This document shows positions 10,849-17,508 of a DNA stretch of 64,000 nucleotides, piece after piece. Each line of letters begins with the position of its first letter. Position 1 is the first letter of the stretch. Position numbers and translations under genes: made by a program. The stretch comes from DASRHD01 sp035485575. GTDB taxonomy: Bacteria > Verrucomicrobiota > Verrucomicrobiia > Opitutales > Opitutaceae. The notes under the pieces are model-generated. The model was not told where the DNA came from. It searched no databases and saw only the letters and a program-made list of their open reading frames with translations. The DNA lies in the NCBI GenBank assembly GCA_035485575.1, contig DATHNW010000001.1:21067-85066 (forward strand). The letters are read 5' to 3'.

Positions 10849-11880
10849 TTACACCGGGGGCGGGTTGCGTTCGGCAAAGCCTCGCTGGTGCCAGTAGGGA
10901 TAGGCCGGGGTCACGGTGCTGGCGGCGTCGAGCCTTGCCACCTGCTCTTTCGTCAGATTCCAGCCGACCGCCCCAAGATTCTGGCGGAGCTGCTGCTCGT
11001 TGCGGACGCCGATGATGACACTGCTCACGGTCGGCCGTTGCAGCAGCCAGTTGAGCGCGATCTGCGGCACGGTCCGTCCGGTTTCCTTCGCCACTTCATC
11101 GAGCGCGTCGACCACACGGTAAAGATATTCGTCGCCCACCGGCGGTCCGTAGTCGATCGAGACCTGGGACTCGAGCCGGCTGCTCGCCGGGCGCGGCTGG
11201 CCGCGGCGGATTTTCCCGGTCAGGCGGCCCCAGCCCAGCGGGCTCCACACCATGGCGCCCACGCCCTGCTCAAGCCCAAGCGGCATGAGCTCCCATTCGT
11301 AGTCGCGCCCGATGAGCGAATAATAGGCCTGATGCGCCACATAGCGGGCGAGCCCGTGCTTCTCGGACGCGGCCAGCGACTTCATCAGGTGCCAGCCGGA
11401 GAAATTGGAGCAGCCGATGTAGCGTATTTTTCCAGCCCGCACGAAGCCGTCGAGCGTCTGCAACACTTCCTCGACCGGCGTCTGCGCATCGAAGCCGTGC
11501 AGCTGGTAAAGGTCGATGTAGTCCGTGCCGAGCCGCCGCAGGCTGGCCTCCACGGCCCTGAGCAAATGAAACCGCGATGATCCGGCGTCATTCGGCCCGT
11601 CGCCCGCGCGAAAGGTGCCCTTGGTGGAAAGAATCACCCGGTCGCGCCGGCCTTTGATCGCCTGGCCAAGAATCTCCTCGGCCACGCCGTCCGAATAGAT
11701 GTCGGCCGAATCGAACATGTTCACGCCCGCCTCGAGAGAGATATCCACCAGCCGGGTGGCTTCCTGGACATCGCTCGATCCCCATGTGCTGAAAAGCGGG
11801 CCTTTGCCGCCAAAAGTGCCCGTCCCGAGACTGAGGACCGGCACTTTGAAACCTGAATGGCCGAGTTTCCTGAATTCCAT
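10849..11880 (-). CDS. Aldo/keto reductase
   Basis: The 343-residue protein is an NADPH-dependent oxidoreductase with a TIM barrel. The catalytic tetrad of the superfamily can be traced: Asp and Tyr in FDSADIYSDG, Lys in VILSTKGTF and His in DLYQLHGFD. The cofactor-binding end includes RPTVSSVIIGVRN near residue 285. It most resembles the YajO/YghZ type that reduces aldehydes and ketones of unclear physiological origin. It is monocistronic, with 116 bases to the WYL regulator downstream and 163 bases to the next gene upstream; neither spacer shows a recognisable element. Confidence 0.92.
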   Translation of the reverse strand: MEFRKLGHSGFKVPVLSLGTGTFGGKGPLFSTWGSSDVQEATRLVDISLEAGVNMFDSADIYSDGVAEEILGQAIKGRRDRVILSTKGTFRAGDGPNDAGSSRFHLLRAVEASLRRLGTDYIDLYQLHGFDAQTPVEEVLQTLDGFVRAGKIRYIGCSNFSGWHLMKSLAASEKHGLARYVAHQAYYSLIGRDYEWELMPLGLEQGVGAMVWSPLGWGRLTGKIRRGQPRPASSRLESQVSIDYGPPVGDEYLYRVVDALDEVAKETGRTVPQIALNWLLQRPTVSSVIIGVRNEQQLRQNLGAVGWNLTKEQVARLDAASTVTPAYPYWHQRGFAERNPPPV

Positions 11881-12043
11881 GATGAATGGCTCCTGCTGGG
11901 TTTGATGAAAAGGAGGCTCAGGCTAGCCAGCGCACGGAAAAACACCAACGGCGTCCGCATTTTTTCTCACGGCGCCCGTTTTTTGCCCGCGACTTCCACC
12001 GGGACCGCAAATGAATTCAGTCCCCGCAAGGAGCCGTGAATAT

Positions 12044-12364
12044 TCAAAGGCGCCGCTTCCGCAGCAGGCCGTCGTGGCGGTCCGCCGGAGCAGTCGTGGA
12101 AATATCATGGGATTTGGCCGGCTTCGCCTGGGCGAGGAGTTCATTTCCCGTGGGCGCGGCCGGGGCTGCGATGCCGGCTACCTTGTCCTTCACGTTTTCG
12201 CGCTCCAGCCGCAGGTCGTGCTCGGCTGCCAGCCAGAATTCAAGGTCGCGTCCCGCCGGCGAGCCGGCCTTCTGCCAGAATTCGCGGGCGCGAACGACGA
12301 TTTCTTCATGCTGGACCGGCGGCAGCGGACTTTTCCTTTTGTTTTCAGTGAGTGGTGAATTCAT
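12044..12364 (-). CDS. DUF2934 family protein
   Basis: This small protein of about 106 residues starts MNSPLTENKRK at the ATG ending at 12364. Its middle carries the DUF2934 signature IVVRAREFWQKAGSPAG followed by DLEFWLAAEHDL. The C-terminal half is alanine- and proline-rich and ends in a basic LLRKRRL tail. DUF2934 proteins have no established function but often accompany CsbD-type stress proteins, as here: a CsbD gene lies 56 bases upstream on the same strand. A longer in-frame reading up to 12688 exists but overlaps that CsbD gene and was not used. Confidence 0.7.
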   Translation of the reverse strand: MNSPLTENKRKSPLPPVQHEEIVVRAREFWQKAGSPAGRDLEFWLAAEHDLRLERENVKDKVAGIAAPAAPTGNELLAQAKPAKSHDISTTAPADRHDGLLRKRRL

Positions 12365-12420
12365 AGGTGAATATTTTCTTTTTAAAGTGAACCCGCGCGG
12401 CCGTCCGGCCGCGCGACGGA

Positions 12421-12615
12421 TCAGCAAGGGCATTCCTCGCGGAGACATTTTTCGATTTCCTCCCGGCTTTCGCCAGTCTTTCGCCGGATCTGTTCGAGCA
12501 TTTCGTCCTCCTTGTCCTGAATGTAGGCAAGGTCGTTGTCGGTGAGATTGGCGTACTTCTGCTTCAACTTTTCTTTGAGACTGCTCCAAGTCTCTTTCAG
12601 GATGAGTTGGTTCAT
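12421..12615 (-). CDS. CsbD-like small stress protein
   Basis: The 64-residue protein starts at the ATG ending at 12615. It carries the CsbD pattern LKETWSSLKEKLKQKYANLT followed by DNDLAYIQDKEDEML. CsbD-family proteins are abundant hydrophilic proteins induced by general stress; their biochemical role is unknown. The tail EECPC is cysteine-rich, unlike its plus-strand paralogue at 13120, and hints at a redox or metal feature. It is probably co-transcribed with the DUF2934 gene downstream. Confidence 0.85.
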   Translation of the reverse strand: MNQLILKETWSSLKEKLKQKYANLTDNDLAYIQDKEDEMLEQIRRKTGESREEIEKCLREECPC

Positions 12616-13119
12616 GGTTTTTAGAGGGTGAACGCCCGCGAACCGGTTTTGTCCGCAAGCCCGGCTGATTTTGCAGCCCATGTGCCAATTTTCCGGCAGA
12701 GGCGCTAACGTCATGAAGCCCAATGACAAACCGTCCGGCCCATCACTGGCCCGATCGTGAGCTCATGACATTTTGCAAGACAGCCCGTGCCGGCAGGGAG
12801 CGTTGTGCAAGACCGCGGTTCTCGCGCGCGTTCAAATCCGTCTTTTCGGCCGGAAAAAAATTGAACGCTTTATTTCCGCCGTCCGCGGTCCGGCTTCGCG
12901 GGTGCAAACTTCACGATTCCGGCGCGCGTTCATTTTCATTTTGCATGGCCCCTGCCTCGTGCAAGTCACCCGGACGTTTTTCATATCGTTTGTGCAGAGT
13001 GTATTACAGCAGGACCCATTTCATGGCACGCACTGTGCACCGTTCATTTCTGCCAGCTTTCGCGCCGCCCGGAAGATCTCACGCGGCCAAACCACAACCC
13101 TCAAAAAAGGAAGACTGCC
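12616..13119. other. 504-base divergent intergenic region
   Basis: No credible gene was found between the two diverging CsbD genes. The first part contains the inverted words GTCATGA and TCATGAC about 50 bases apart and a repeated TGCAAGAC. The stretch before 13120 is less GC-rich and holds AAGGAAG about 8 bases before the ATG, a plausible ribosome binding site. Stress-responsive promoters are expected here but none can be assigned. Confidence 0.4.
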
Positions 13120-13335
13120 ATGAGTGTACAAACAACCCTGAAAGGAAACTGGCACATCGCCAAAGGGAAGCTGAAGCAAAAATACGCCGACCTCACCGAC
13201 AACGATCTTCGCTACATCGAAGGCAAGGAGGAGGAGCTGATCGGGCGTATTCAAAAAATAACCGGCGCCACGCGCGAGGAAATCGTGCGCCTGCTCGCCT
13301 ACACGGACCCCGGCGACGAAAGCGTCACTCCGTAA
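13120..13335 (+). CDS. CsbD-like small stress protein
   Basis: This 71-residue protein is a clear paralogue of the one on the opposite strand at 12421-12615: both read LKxKYAxLTDNDLxYIxxKExE and then a GxTREEI-type helix. It begins MSVQTTLKGNWHIAKGKLKQ, the classical CsbD start. An AAGGAAG sequence lies just before the ATG. It is followed 53 bases later by a ferritin-like gene, forming a typical stress cluster. It lacks the C-terminal cysteines of its paralogue. Confidence 0.88.
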   Translation: MSVQTTLKGNWHIAKGKLKQKYADLTDNDLRYIEGKEEELIGRIQKITGATREEIVRLLAYTDPGDESVTP

Positions 13336-13388
13336 TCCGCTGCCGGTGCGCAGCCATCAACCCTCACAAAACTTCAACGAAAAAAATC

Positions 13389-13895
13389 ATGTCGAAATTC
13401 AATTCACTCAAAGACCTCTTCATTGAGGAACTCCGCGACCTGCTGGACGCCGAACACCAGCTGATCAAGGCCCTGCCCGCCATGGCCAAGGCCGCCTCCC
13501 ACCAAACGCTCCAGACCGCCTTCGAAGAGCATCTGGACCAGACCAAGATCCATGCCGAGCGCTTGGAACGAATCCTCAGCGGGCTCGACGAATCGACCCG
13601 CAGCCGCAAATGCAAGGCCATCGCCGGCCTGGTCGCCGAGGCCGAGGAATGGATCCACGAAAAGGCGGCCCCCGCGGTCAAGGACGCCGGCCTCATCGCC
13701 AAGGCCCAGCGGGTCGAGCATTACGAAATCGCCGGTTATGGCTGCGCGCGCACCTATGCCAGCCTGCTCGGCTACGAGGATGCGGAGCAGCTTCTGCAAA
13801 CCACGCTGGACGAGGAGGAGGTGGCCGATGCACGCCTGACCGAACTCAGCACCAGCCTGAATGCCGAAGCCCGGCATCCGGTCGGCACCAACTAA
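13389..13895 (+). CDS. YciE/YciF-type ferritin-like protein (DUF892)
   Basis: The 168-residue protein starts at ATG 13389 (MSKFNSLKDLFIEELRDLL). DUF892 proteins fold as four-helix ferritin-like bundles with a putative di-iron site and are induced by osmotic, oxidative or desiccation stress. The family blocks LLDAEHQLIKALPAMAKAA, HLDQTKIHAERLERI and RVEHYEIAGYGCARTYA carry the Glu/His residues expected to bind metal. It lies between a CsbD gene and a small basic KGG-like protein gene, an arrangement common in soil bacteria. The in vivo function remains unproven for the whole family. Confidence 0.9.
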   Translation: MSKFNSLKDLFIEELRDLLDAEHQLIKALPAMAKAASHQTLQTAFEEHLDQTKIHAERLERILSGLDESTRSRKCKAIAGLVAEAEEWIHEKAAPAVKDAGLIAKAQRVEHYEIAGYGCARTYASLLGYEDAEQLLQTTLDEEEVADARLTELSTSLNAEARHPVGTN

Positions 13896-13926
13896 TCCGT
13901 CAGTCAACCCTCAAACCCTCCCCATC

Positions 13927-14112
13927 ATGCCACCCGGAAGCAAAGCCAGTTACACCGACAAACAGAAACGCCAGGCGGCGCATATCGAAACAGGCTACGA
14001 AAAGCGCGGGCTGTCGGCCCGCACCGCCCGGAAACGCGCGTGGCAGACCGTCAACAAGCTCTCAGGCGGCGGCAAGCTGAGCGGCTCCGGCCGCCAGCAC
14101 CGCTCCGCCTAA
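13927..14112 (+). CDS. Small basic glycine-rich protein, often named 'plasmid stabilization protein'
   Basis: The ATG at 13927 gives 61 residues: a lysine/arginine-rich helix (SYTDKQKRQAAHIETGYEKR), then RTARKRAWQTVNK and a glycine/serine tail (GGGKLSGSGR). Homologues are widely annotated as plasmid stabilization proteins without experimental support; the motif is closer to stress-associated KGG-type proteins. No antitoxin partner is adjacent. It closes the stress cluster and is followed by a strong terminator. Confidence 0.75.
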   Translation: MPPGSKASYTDKQKRQAAHIETGYEKRGLSARTARKRAWQTVNKLSGGGKLSGSGRQHRSA

Positions 14113-14146
14113 GACCGCCTAAGACATTGCGCGAAAGGTTTCTTGG

Positions 14147-14183
14147 AAAGCCCCACGCCCTCACCGGCGCGGGGCTTTTTATT
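14147..14183 (+). terminator. Rho-independent terminator after the stress cluster
   Basis: A 13-pair stem with one A-C mismatch (14147-14159 with 14166-14178) and a six-base loop runs into CTTTTTATTTC. It separates the stress genes from the restriction-modification island. Confidence 0.85.
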
Positions 14184-14212
14184 TCGAAAATCGCATAACA
14201 AATCAAAAAAGA

Positions 14213-14238
14213 GACCTAAAGTCCGTGGTCTTAAAGTC
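14213..14238 (+). promoter_or_regulatory. C-box operator for the restriction-modification controller protein
   Basis: Two pseudo-palindromes, GACCTAAAGTC (14213-14223) and GTCTTAAAGTC (14228-14238), are separated by CGTG. This matches the published C-protein operator layout GACTnnnAGTC-CGTG-GACTnnnAGTC, in which the left site activates and the right site represses the C gene promoter. It lies 22 bases before the start of the C-protein gene. Confidence 0.85.
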
Positions 14239-14248
14239 GTCAGCGCGC

Positions 14249-14254
14249 TAATAT
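14249..14254 (+). promoter_or_regulatory. Candidate -10 element for a leaderless C-gene transcript
   Basis: TAATAT lies seven bases before the A of the ATG at 14261, so transcription would start at or next to the start codon. No Shine-Dalgarno sequence is present. Leaderless C-gene transcripts are known from other controlled restriction systems. The region that would hold a -35 overlaps the right C-box half, as expected for autoregulation. Confidence 0.55.
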
Positions 14255-14260
14255 CGGCGG

Positions 14261-14485
14261 ATGCCCGTCACAGAGTCTGCCCTAAAAAAATTTGGCGCCA
14301 ATGTTCGCACAAAACGCGATGAAAAAGAGCTCTCACAAGAGAAACTCGCCGAACTAGCCGACCTTGATCGCACCTACATCAGCAGCGTCGAACGTGGCGC
14401 ACGCAATATTAGTTTGCTGAGCACACTACGCATAGCGAAGGCACTCAAAATGTCCGTTTCCGAGCTTTGCGAGGGGATTGACTAA
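14261..14485 (+). CDS. Controller (C) protein of a type II restriction-modification system, XRE-type HTH
   Basis: The 74-residue protein is almost entirely a helix-turn-helix domain (SQEKLAELADLDRTYISSVE then RGARNISLLSTLRIAKALKM), the size and layout of C proteins such as C.PvuII or C.Esp1396I. C proteins dimerise, bind the C-box and time the appearance of the endonuclease. A well-formed C-box lies directly upstream. The stop overlaps the methyltransferase start by one base (TAATG). Base composition is lower in GC than the surrounding chromosome, which suggests transfer with the next three genes. Confidence 0.92.
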   Translation: MPVTESALKKFGANVRTKRDEKELSQEKLAELADLDRTYISSVERGARNISLLSTLRIAKALKMSVSELCEGID

Positions 14486-15612
14486 TGGTCGCCCGAAAAA
14501 AGAAAAAGGCGTCTGCCGTTCGTGAGGGCAAAACGCCATATGAAGCCAATGGCACAGGTCAGGGCACCAAAAAATTCCGCTTTATTGACCTTTTTTGCGG
14601 AATTGGCGGCTTCCACATCGGCTTCGATAAGGTCGGAGGCCAATGCGTCTTCTCATCTGATTGGGACAAGTTTTCGCAAATTACCTATGCGGCCAACTTC
14701 GACGTAAAGCCCCACGGCGACATTCATGCCGTCGCTGTCGCCGACATTCCTGCGCATGATATCCTTTGCGGCGGCTTCCCCTGCCAGCCTTTCAGCCTCG
14801 CCGGAGTATCGAAGAAAAACAGCCTCGGGCGCAAACACGGCTTCGACGATGAAAAGCAGGGCAATCTGTTTTTCTCCATTGCCGATATCATAGATTACCA
14901 CCGACCAGCCGCCTTTGTCTTGGAGAACGTCAAAAATCTAAAAAGCCACGATCAAGGTCGCACTTTTAAAGTCATCTACGAAACACTTACCGAAGCACTC
15001 GGCTATCAAGTCTATTACAAGGTAATCGATGCCCGGGGCGTCGTGCCACAGCATCGCGAACGCATTTTCTTGGTCGGTTTCCGTGAGCCTCGCGATTTTG
15101 AATTTCCGACATTTCCTGCCGATGGCCCCAAATTAGGGGCCATTCTTGAAGATAATGTACCAGAGAAATACACATTAACTGACCATCTTTGGGCATATCT
15201 TCAAAATTACGCAAAGAAGCACCAAGCAGCAGGTAACGGCTTTGGATTTGGCTTGGTGACAGGCACCGATACGACCCGGACTCTGAGCGCACGCTACCAC
15301 AAGGACGGCTCTGAAATTCTCATCGCACAGGGTGCCCGAAAAAATCCACGACGGCTCACGCCCCGCGAATGCGCGCGGCTCATGGGCTACCCTGATTCGT
15401 TCAAAATTCCCGTTTCCGACACCCAAGCTTATCGCCAGTTTGGCAATTCAGTGGTGGTGCCAGTTGTCGAACGCATCGCAAAAGCCGTCGTAAAAGCCCT
15501 TCAGCAATCTTCAGCCGCCATTCCTGATCTTGTTCTAACCGAAGCCAAAATGCCTTACTCGGTTAGCCTTCAAAAGGCGCCAGCCAAAAAGGCCGCCCGT
15601 CGGAAAAAATGA
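14485..15612 (+). CDS. DNA (cytosine-5-)-methyltransferase of the restriction-modification system
   Basis: The 375-residue enzyme methylates carbon 5 of a cytosine in its target, protecting DNA from the partner nuclease. The ordered 5mC motifs are visible: motif I FIDLFCGIGGFHIGF, motif IV with the catalytic Cys in GGFPCQPFSLAG, motif VI ENVKNLKSH, motif VIII QHRERIFLVGF, then the target-recognition region and motifs IX-X (RRLTPRECARLMGYPDSF and QFGNSVVVPV). The N-terminus is an unusual basic lead (MVARKKKKAS) and the C-terminus is basic too (KKAARRKK). It starts one base inside the C-gene stop and overlaps the endonuclease start (ATGA). A CCNGG-type target is inferred from the partner genes, not seen. 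Confidence 0.95.
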   Translation: MVARKKKKASAVREGKTPYEANGTGQGTKKFRFIDLFCGIGGFHIGFDKVGGQCVFSSDWDKFSQITYAANFDVKPHGDIHAVAVADIPAHDILCGGFPCQPFSLAGVSKKNSLGRKHGFDDEKQGNLFFSIADIIDYHRPAAFVLENVKNLKSHDQGRTFKVIYETLTEALGYQVYYKVIDARGVVPQHRERIFLVGFREPRDFEFPTFPADGPKLGAILEDNVPEKYTLTDHLWAYLQNYAKKHQAAGNGFGFGLVTGTDTTRTLSARYHKDGSEILIAQGARKNPRRLTPRECARLMGYPDSFKIPVSDTQAYRQFGNSVVVPVVERIAKAVVKALQQSSAAIPDLVLTEAKMPYSVSLQKAPAKKAARRKK

Positions 15613-16844
15613 GGCGAATGAACAACCTGTTCAATTACGCAAAAGCCCTTGCTGCGAAGGCGAACAAAGCATTCCTGTCTGGCGAGGTCTTCGCAAAGGT
15701 GCTCACTCCGAACGACGACTCAGGCCGGCATGGCGTGCTGATTCCCACCGACGCCTATTCATATTTTCCCAACCTGCCGATTCCCGATCCGACTCAAAAT
15801 GCGACTGAAATATTTCCGGCTTTCGATACGATTTCAGCGTCATCGACAACCGTGGCATACAAGTATTACAAACGCTATCCTGAGCGAAGAATCACTCGGC
15901 TTCACAGCATTCTCAATGACGTTACGAGCGCCCCTAGAATCCTAGTTTTCCTGCACGCAAAGCATTCCGATGGAAGCTCTGGTTACTATTTTGATTGTGC
16001 GAACTCCGCACCGGCCGGCCGATTTCCCGAACTCTTCCATCTCATTTTTGGCGATGAAATCTCACCCATTCCTGACAATTTTGTAGTTCGCCCGGTCGAT
16101 TCAGACGCATTTTCTGCCGACTCTACACTTACAGAATTACTTGGCCGGTTTGATGAAGTTAAAGAGCGCGGATGGGTAGATACCATGCGCGATGGAGATA
16201 CCGGCATTGGCTACACTTTTGAAACATTGCTTGGGATTGAGGAAAACAACGATCAGAAGGCCGACTTCAAAGGCATAGAGATTAAGTGCAAGGGAATGAA
16301 AGCTGGAGGCACGGGTGCCTCCAGTAAGATCAATCTCTTTCAAGCCGGCCCAATTTGGGCGGTAAAAGCTACGACCAGAGAGCTAATCCGTATCTTGGGT
16401 AAGCCCGGCGAAGATGGACTTTATTCCTGTTATTCCCAAGTCACTGCGACACCAAACAACCTCGGGTTATTGATCGATGTCCTGAATCCAACCAATAAAA
16501 TTGATCTGCGGAAAAATGCTGATGCTCTCGGATATTGGTCATTCGGACAACTTGAACGCCGGCTTGCTGAAAAGCATTCGCGTGCCGTTTTCGTAAAAGC
16601 AGAGACCCGCAAGGCCAAAGGCAAAACGCAATTCGCCTATAAGGAGCTCGTTTACTGCGACAAGCCCAGTATTGAGCGATTTGTGGAGCTCGTGACCCAC
16701 CGCAACATTGTCTTCGAATTTACGATGTCGGAAAAGCCTGATGGCAGTGTAAGGAATCATGGATATCCGTGGCGACTGATTCGGGCCGAGTTTCTTGATC
16801 AGCTTTTCGCGTTCCAAATAAAGCTTCGGTCAGTCGATGCCTGA
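15609..16844 (+). CDS. Type II restriction endonuclease, MvaI/BcnI-like
   Basis: The C-terminal half of this 411-residue protein carries a nuclease signature of the MvaI/BcnI family: GYTFETLLGIEENN, then the active-site ADFKGIEIKCK, corresponding to E...D...ExK. MvaI cuts CCWGG and BcnI cuts CCSGG, both as monomers nicking one strand at a time. The first ~185 residues form an extra domain with no family I recognise (LPIPDPTQNATEIFPAFDTI). The start overlaps the methyltransferase stop by four bases, and a second ATG lies three codons later. The gene overlaps vsr by eight bases. GC content is clearly low for this genome. Target specificity is an inference. Confidence 0.85.
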   Translation: MRRMNNLFNYAKALAAKANKAFLSGEVFAKVLTPNDDSGRHGVLIPTDAYSYFPNLPIPDPTQNATEIFPAFDTISASSTTVAYKYYKRYPERRITRLHSILNDVTSAPRILVFLHAKHSDGSSGYYFDCANSAPAGRFPELFHLIFGDEISPIPDNFVVRPVDSDAFSADSTLTELLGRFDEVKERGWVDTMRDGDTGIGYTFETLLGIEENNDQKADFKGIEIKCKGMKAGGTGASSKINLFQAGPIWAVKATTRELIRILGKPGEDGLYSCYSQVTATPNNLGLLIDVLNPTNKIDLRKNADALGYWSFGQLERRLAEKHSRAVFVKAETRKAKGKTQFAYKELVYCDKPSIERFVELVTHRNIVFEFTMSEKPDGSVRNHGYPWRLIRAEFLDQLFAFQIKLRSVDA

Positions 16845-17265
16845 CATTTTTTCCAAGCGCAAACGCTCGGCGGTGATGTCCCTCATACGTGGCTCCGGCA
16901 ACAAGGACACCGAGCTGCGGTTGATTGTGATTTTTCGTTCGCATCGCATCAACGGCTGGCGACGCAACGCGAAGCTCACCGGCAAGCCGGACTTTGTTTT
17001 TCCGAAGTCGAAGCTCGTGGTGTTTGTGGACGGCTGCTTCTGGCATGGTTGTCCGAAGCACGGCACGAAGCCGAAGACCAATGCGAAGTTCTGGCGTGAG
17101 AAAATAGCCCGCAACCAGGCACGTGACCGTGAAGTGAATCGCGCACTGCGCGCGAAGGGCTGGAAAGTTTTCCGGGTGTGGGAGCACGAGCTGGCCCGGA
17201 AGAACGAATCCCGTCTGCTCCGCCGCCTGACTCTGCATCTGCCGCTGCCACCCAAGCAGTCTTGA
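16837..17265 (+). CDS. vsr: Very short patch repair endonuclease (Vsr)
   Basis: Vsr nicks 5' of the T in T:G mismatches that arise when 5-methylcytosine deaminates, starting short-patch repair. The 142-residue protein has the family start RSAVMSLIRGSGNKDTELRL, the catalytic Asp in GKPDFVFPKSK, and the zinc/active-site block VVFVDGCFWHGCPKHG. Its presence supports the view that the linked enzyme is a 5mC methyltransferase, and vsr genes usually accompany Dcm-like CC(N)GG specificities. It is the last gene of the island. A long AT-rich hairpin at 17382-17412 follows. Confidence 0.95.
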   Translation: MPDIFSKRKRSAVMSLIRGSGNKDTELRLIVIFRSHRINGWRRNAKLTGKPDFVFPKSKLVVFVDGCFWHGCPKHGTKPKTNAKFWREKIARNQARDREVNRALRAKGWKVFRVWEHELARKNESRLLRRLTLHLPLPPKQS

Positions 17266-17381
17266 TGCACTCATAACGCGGAAGATTTCGCGCTTGGGCC
17301 ACCGGGCTTTGCCGGCCATGGCTGGCCGGTAAATTTCGCAAGTCAGGTCAGGCCGGATTCTCAGGTTTCGGCCTGTGATTA

Positions 17382-17412
17382 TTATAAAATGCTTTATTCA
17401 AGCATCTTATAA
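17382..17412. repeat. AT-rich 13-base inverted repeat downstream of vsr
   Basis: TTATAAAATGCTT (17382-17394) pairs with AAGCATCTTATAA (17400-17412) with one mismatch around a five-base loop. It could be the terminator of the restriction-modification operon, a protein-binding site, or an end of the transferred segment. The word ATCTTATAAAA inside it recurs at 53341-53351 in the iron-uptake promoter region. Confidence 0.65.
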
Positions 17413-17462
17413 AATAATATCGCGTCAGCCGCCATTCCTAATTGCAAGTCAAATGTAAATAT

Positions 17463-17485
17463 AATGTCAAAAATATATTGACATT
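17463..17485. promoter_or_regulatory. Operator-like perfect palindrome overlapping a TTGACA element
   Basis: AATGTCAA (17463-17470) and TTGACATT (17478-17485) form a perfect eight-base inverted repeat around the seven-base spacer AAATATA. The right arm contains TTGACA, a consensus -35. A good -10 at normal spacing is not visible; TATTCA at 17503 is 19 bases away and would place transcription start inside the annotated gene, favouring the ATG at 17527. Confidence 0.5.
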
Positions 17486-17508
17486 ACCTAGGTATTAGCC
17501 CCTATTCA

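Noticed and set aside
12723..13388. N-terminal extension that would join the first part of the 12.7-13.4 kb region to the DUF892 protein
   Set aside because: The extension overlaps the CsbD gene in another frame and has no conserved sequence. The DUF892 protein begins normally at 13389.
13927..14112. Toxin-antitoxin interpretation of the 'plasmid stabilization protein'
   Set aside because: There is no partner gene, no toxin fold and no plasmid-like context; the sequence is a small basic KGG-like protein in a stress cluster.
14261..14485. Phage repressor as an alternative reading of the small HTH protein
   Set aside because: It has the exact size of C proteins, a C-box upstream and restriction-modification genes downstream; no phage genes are near.
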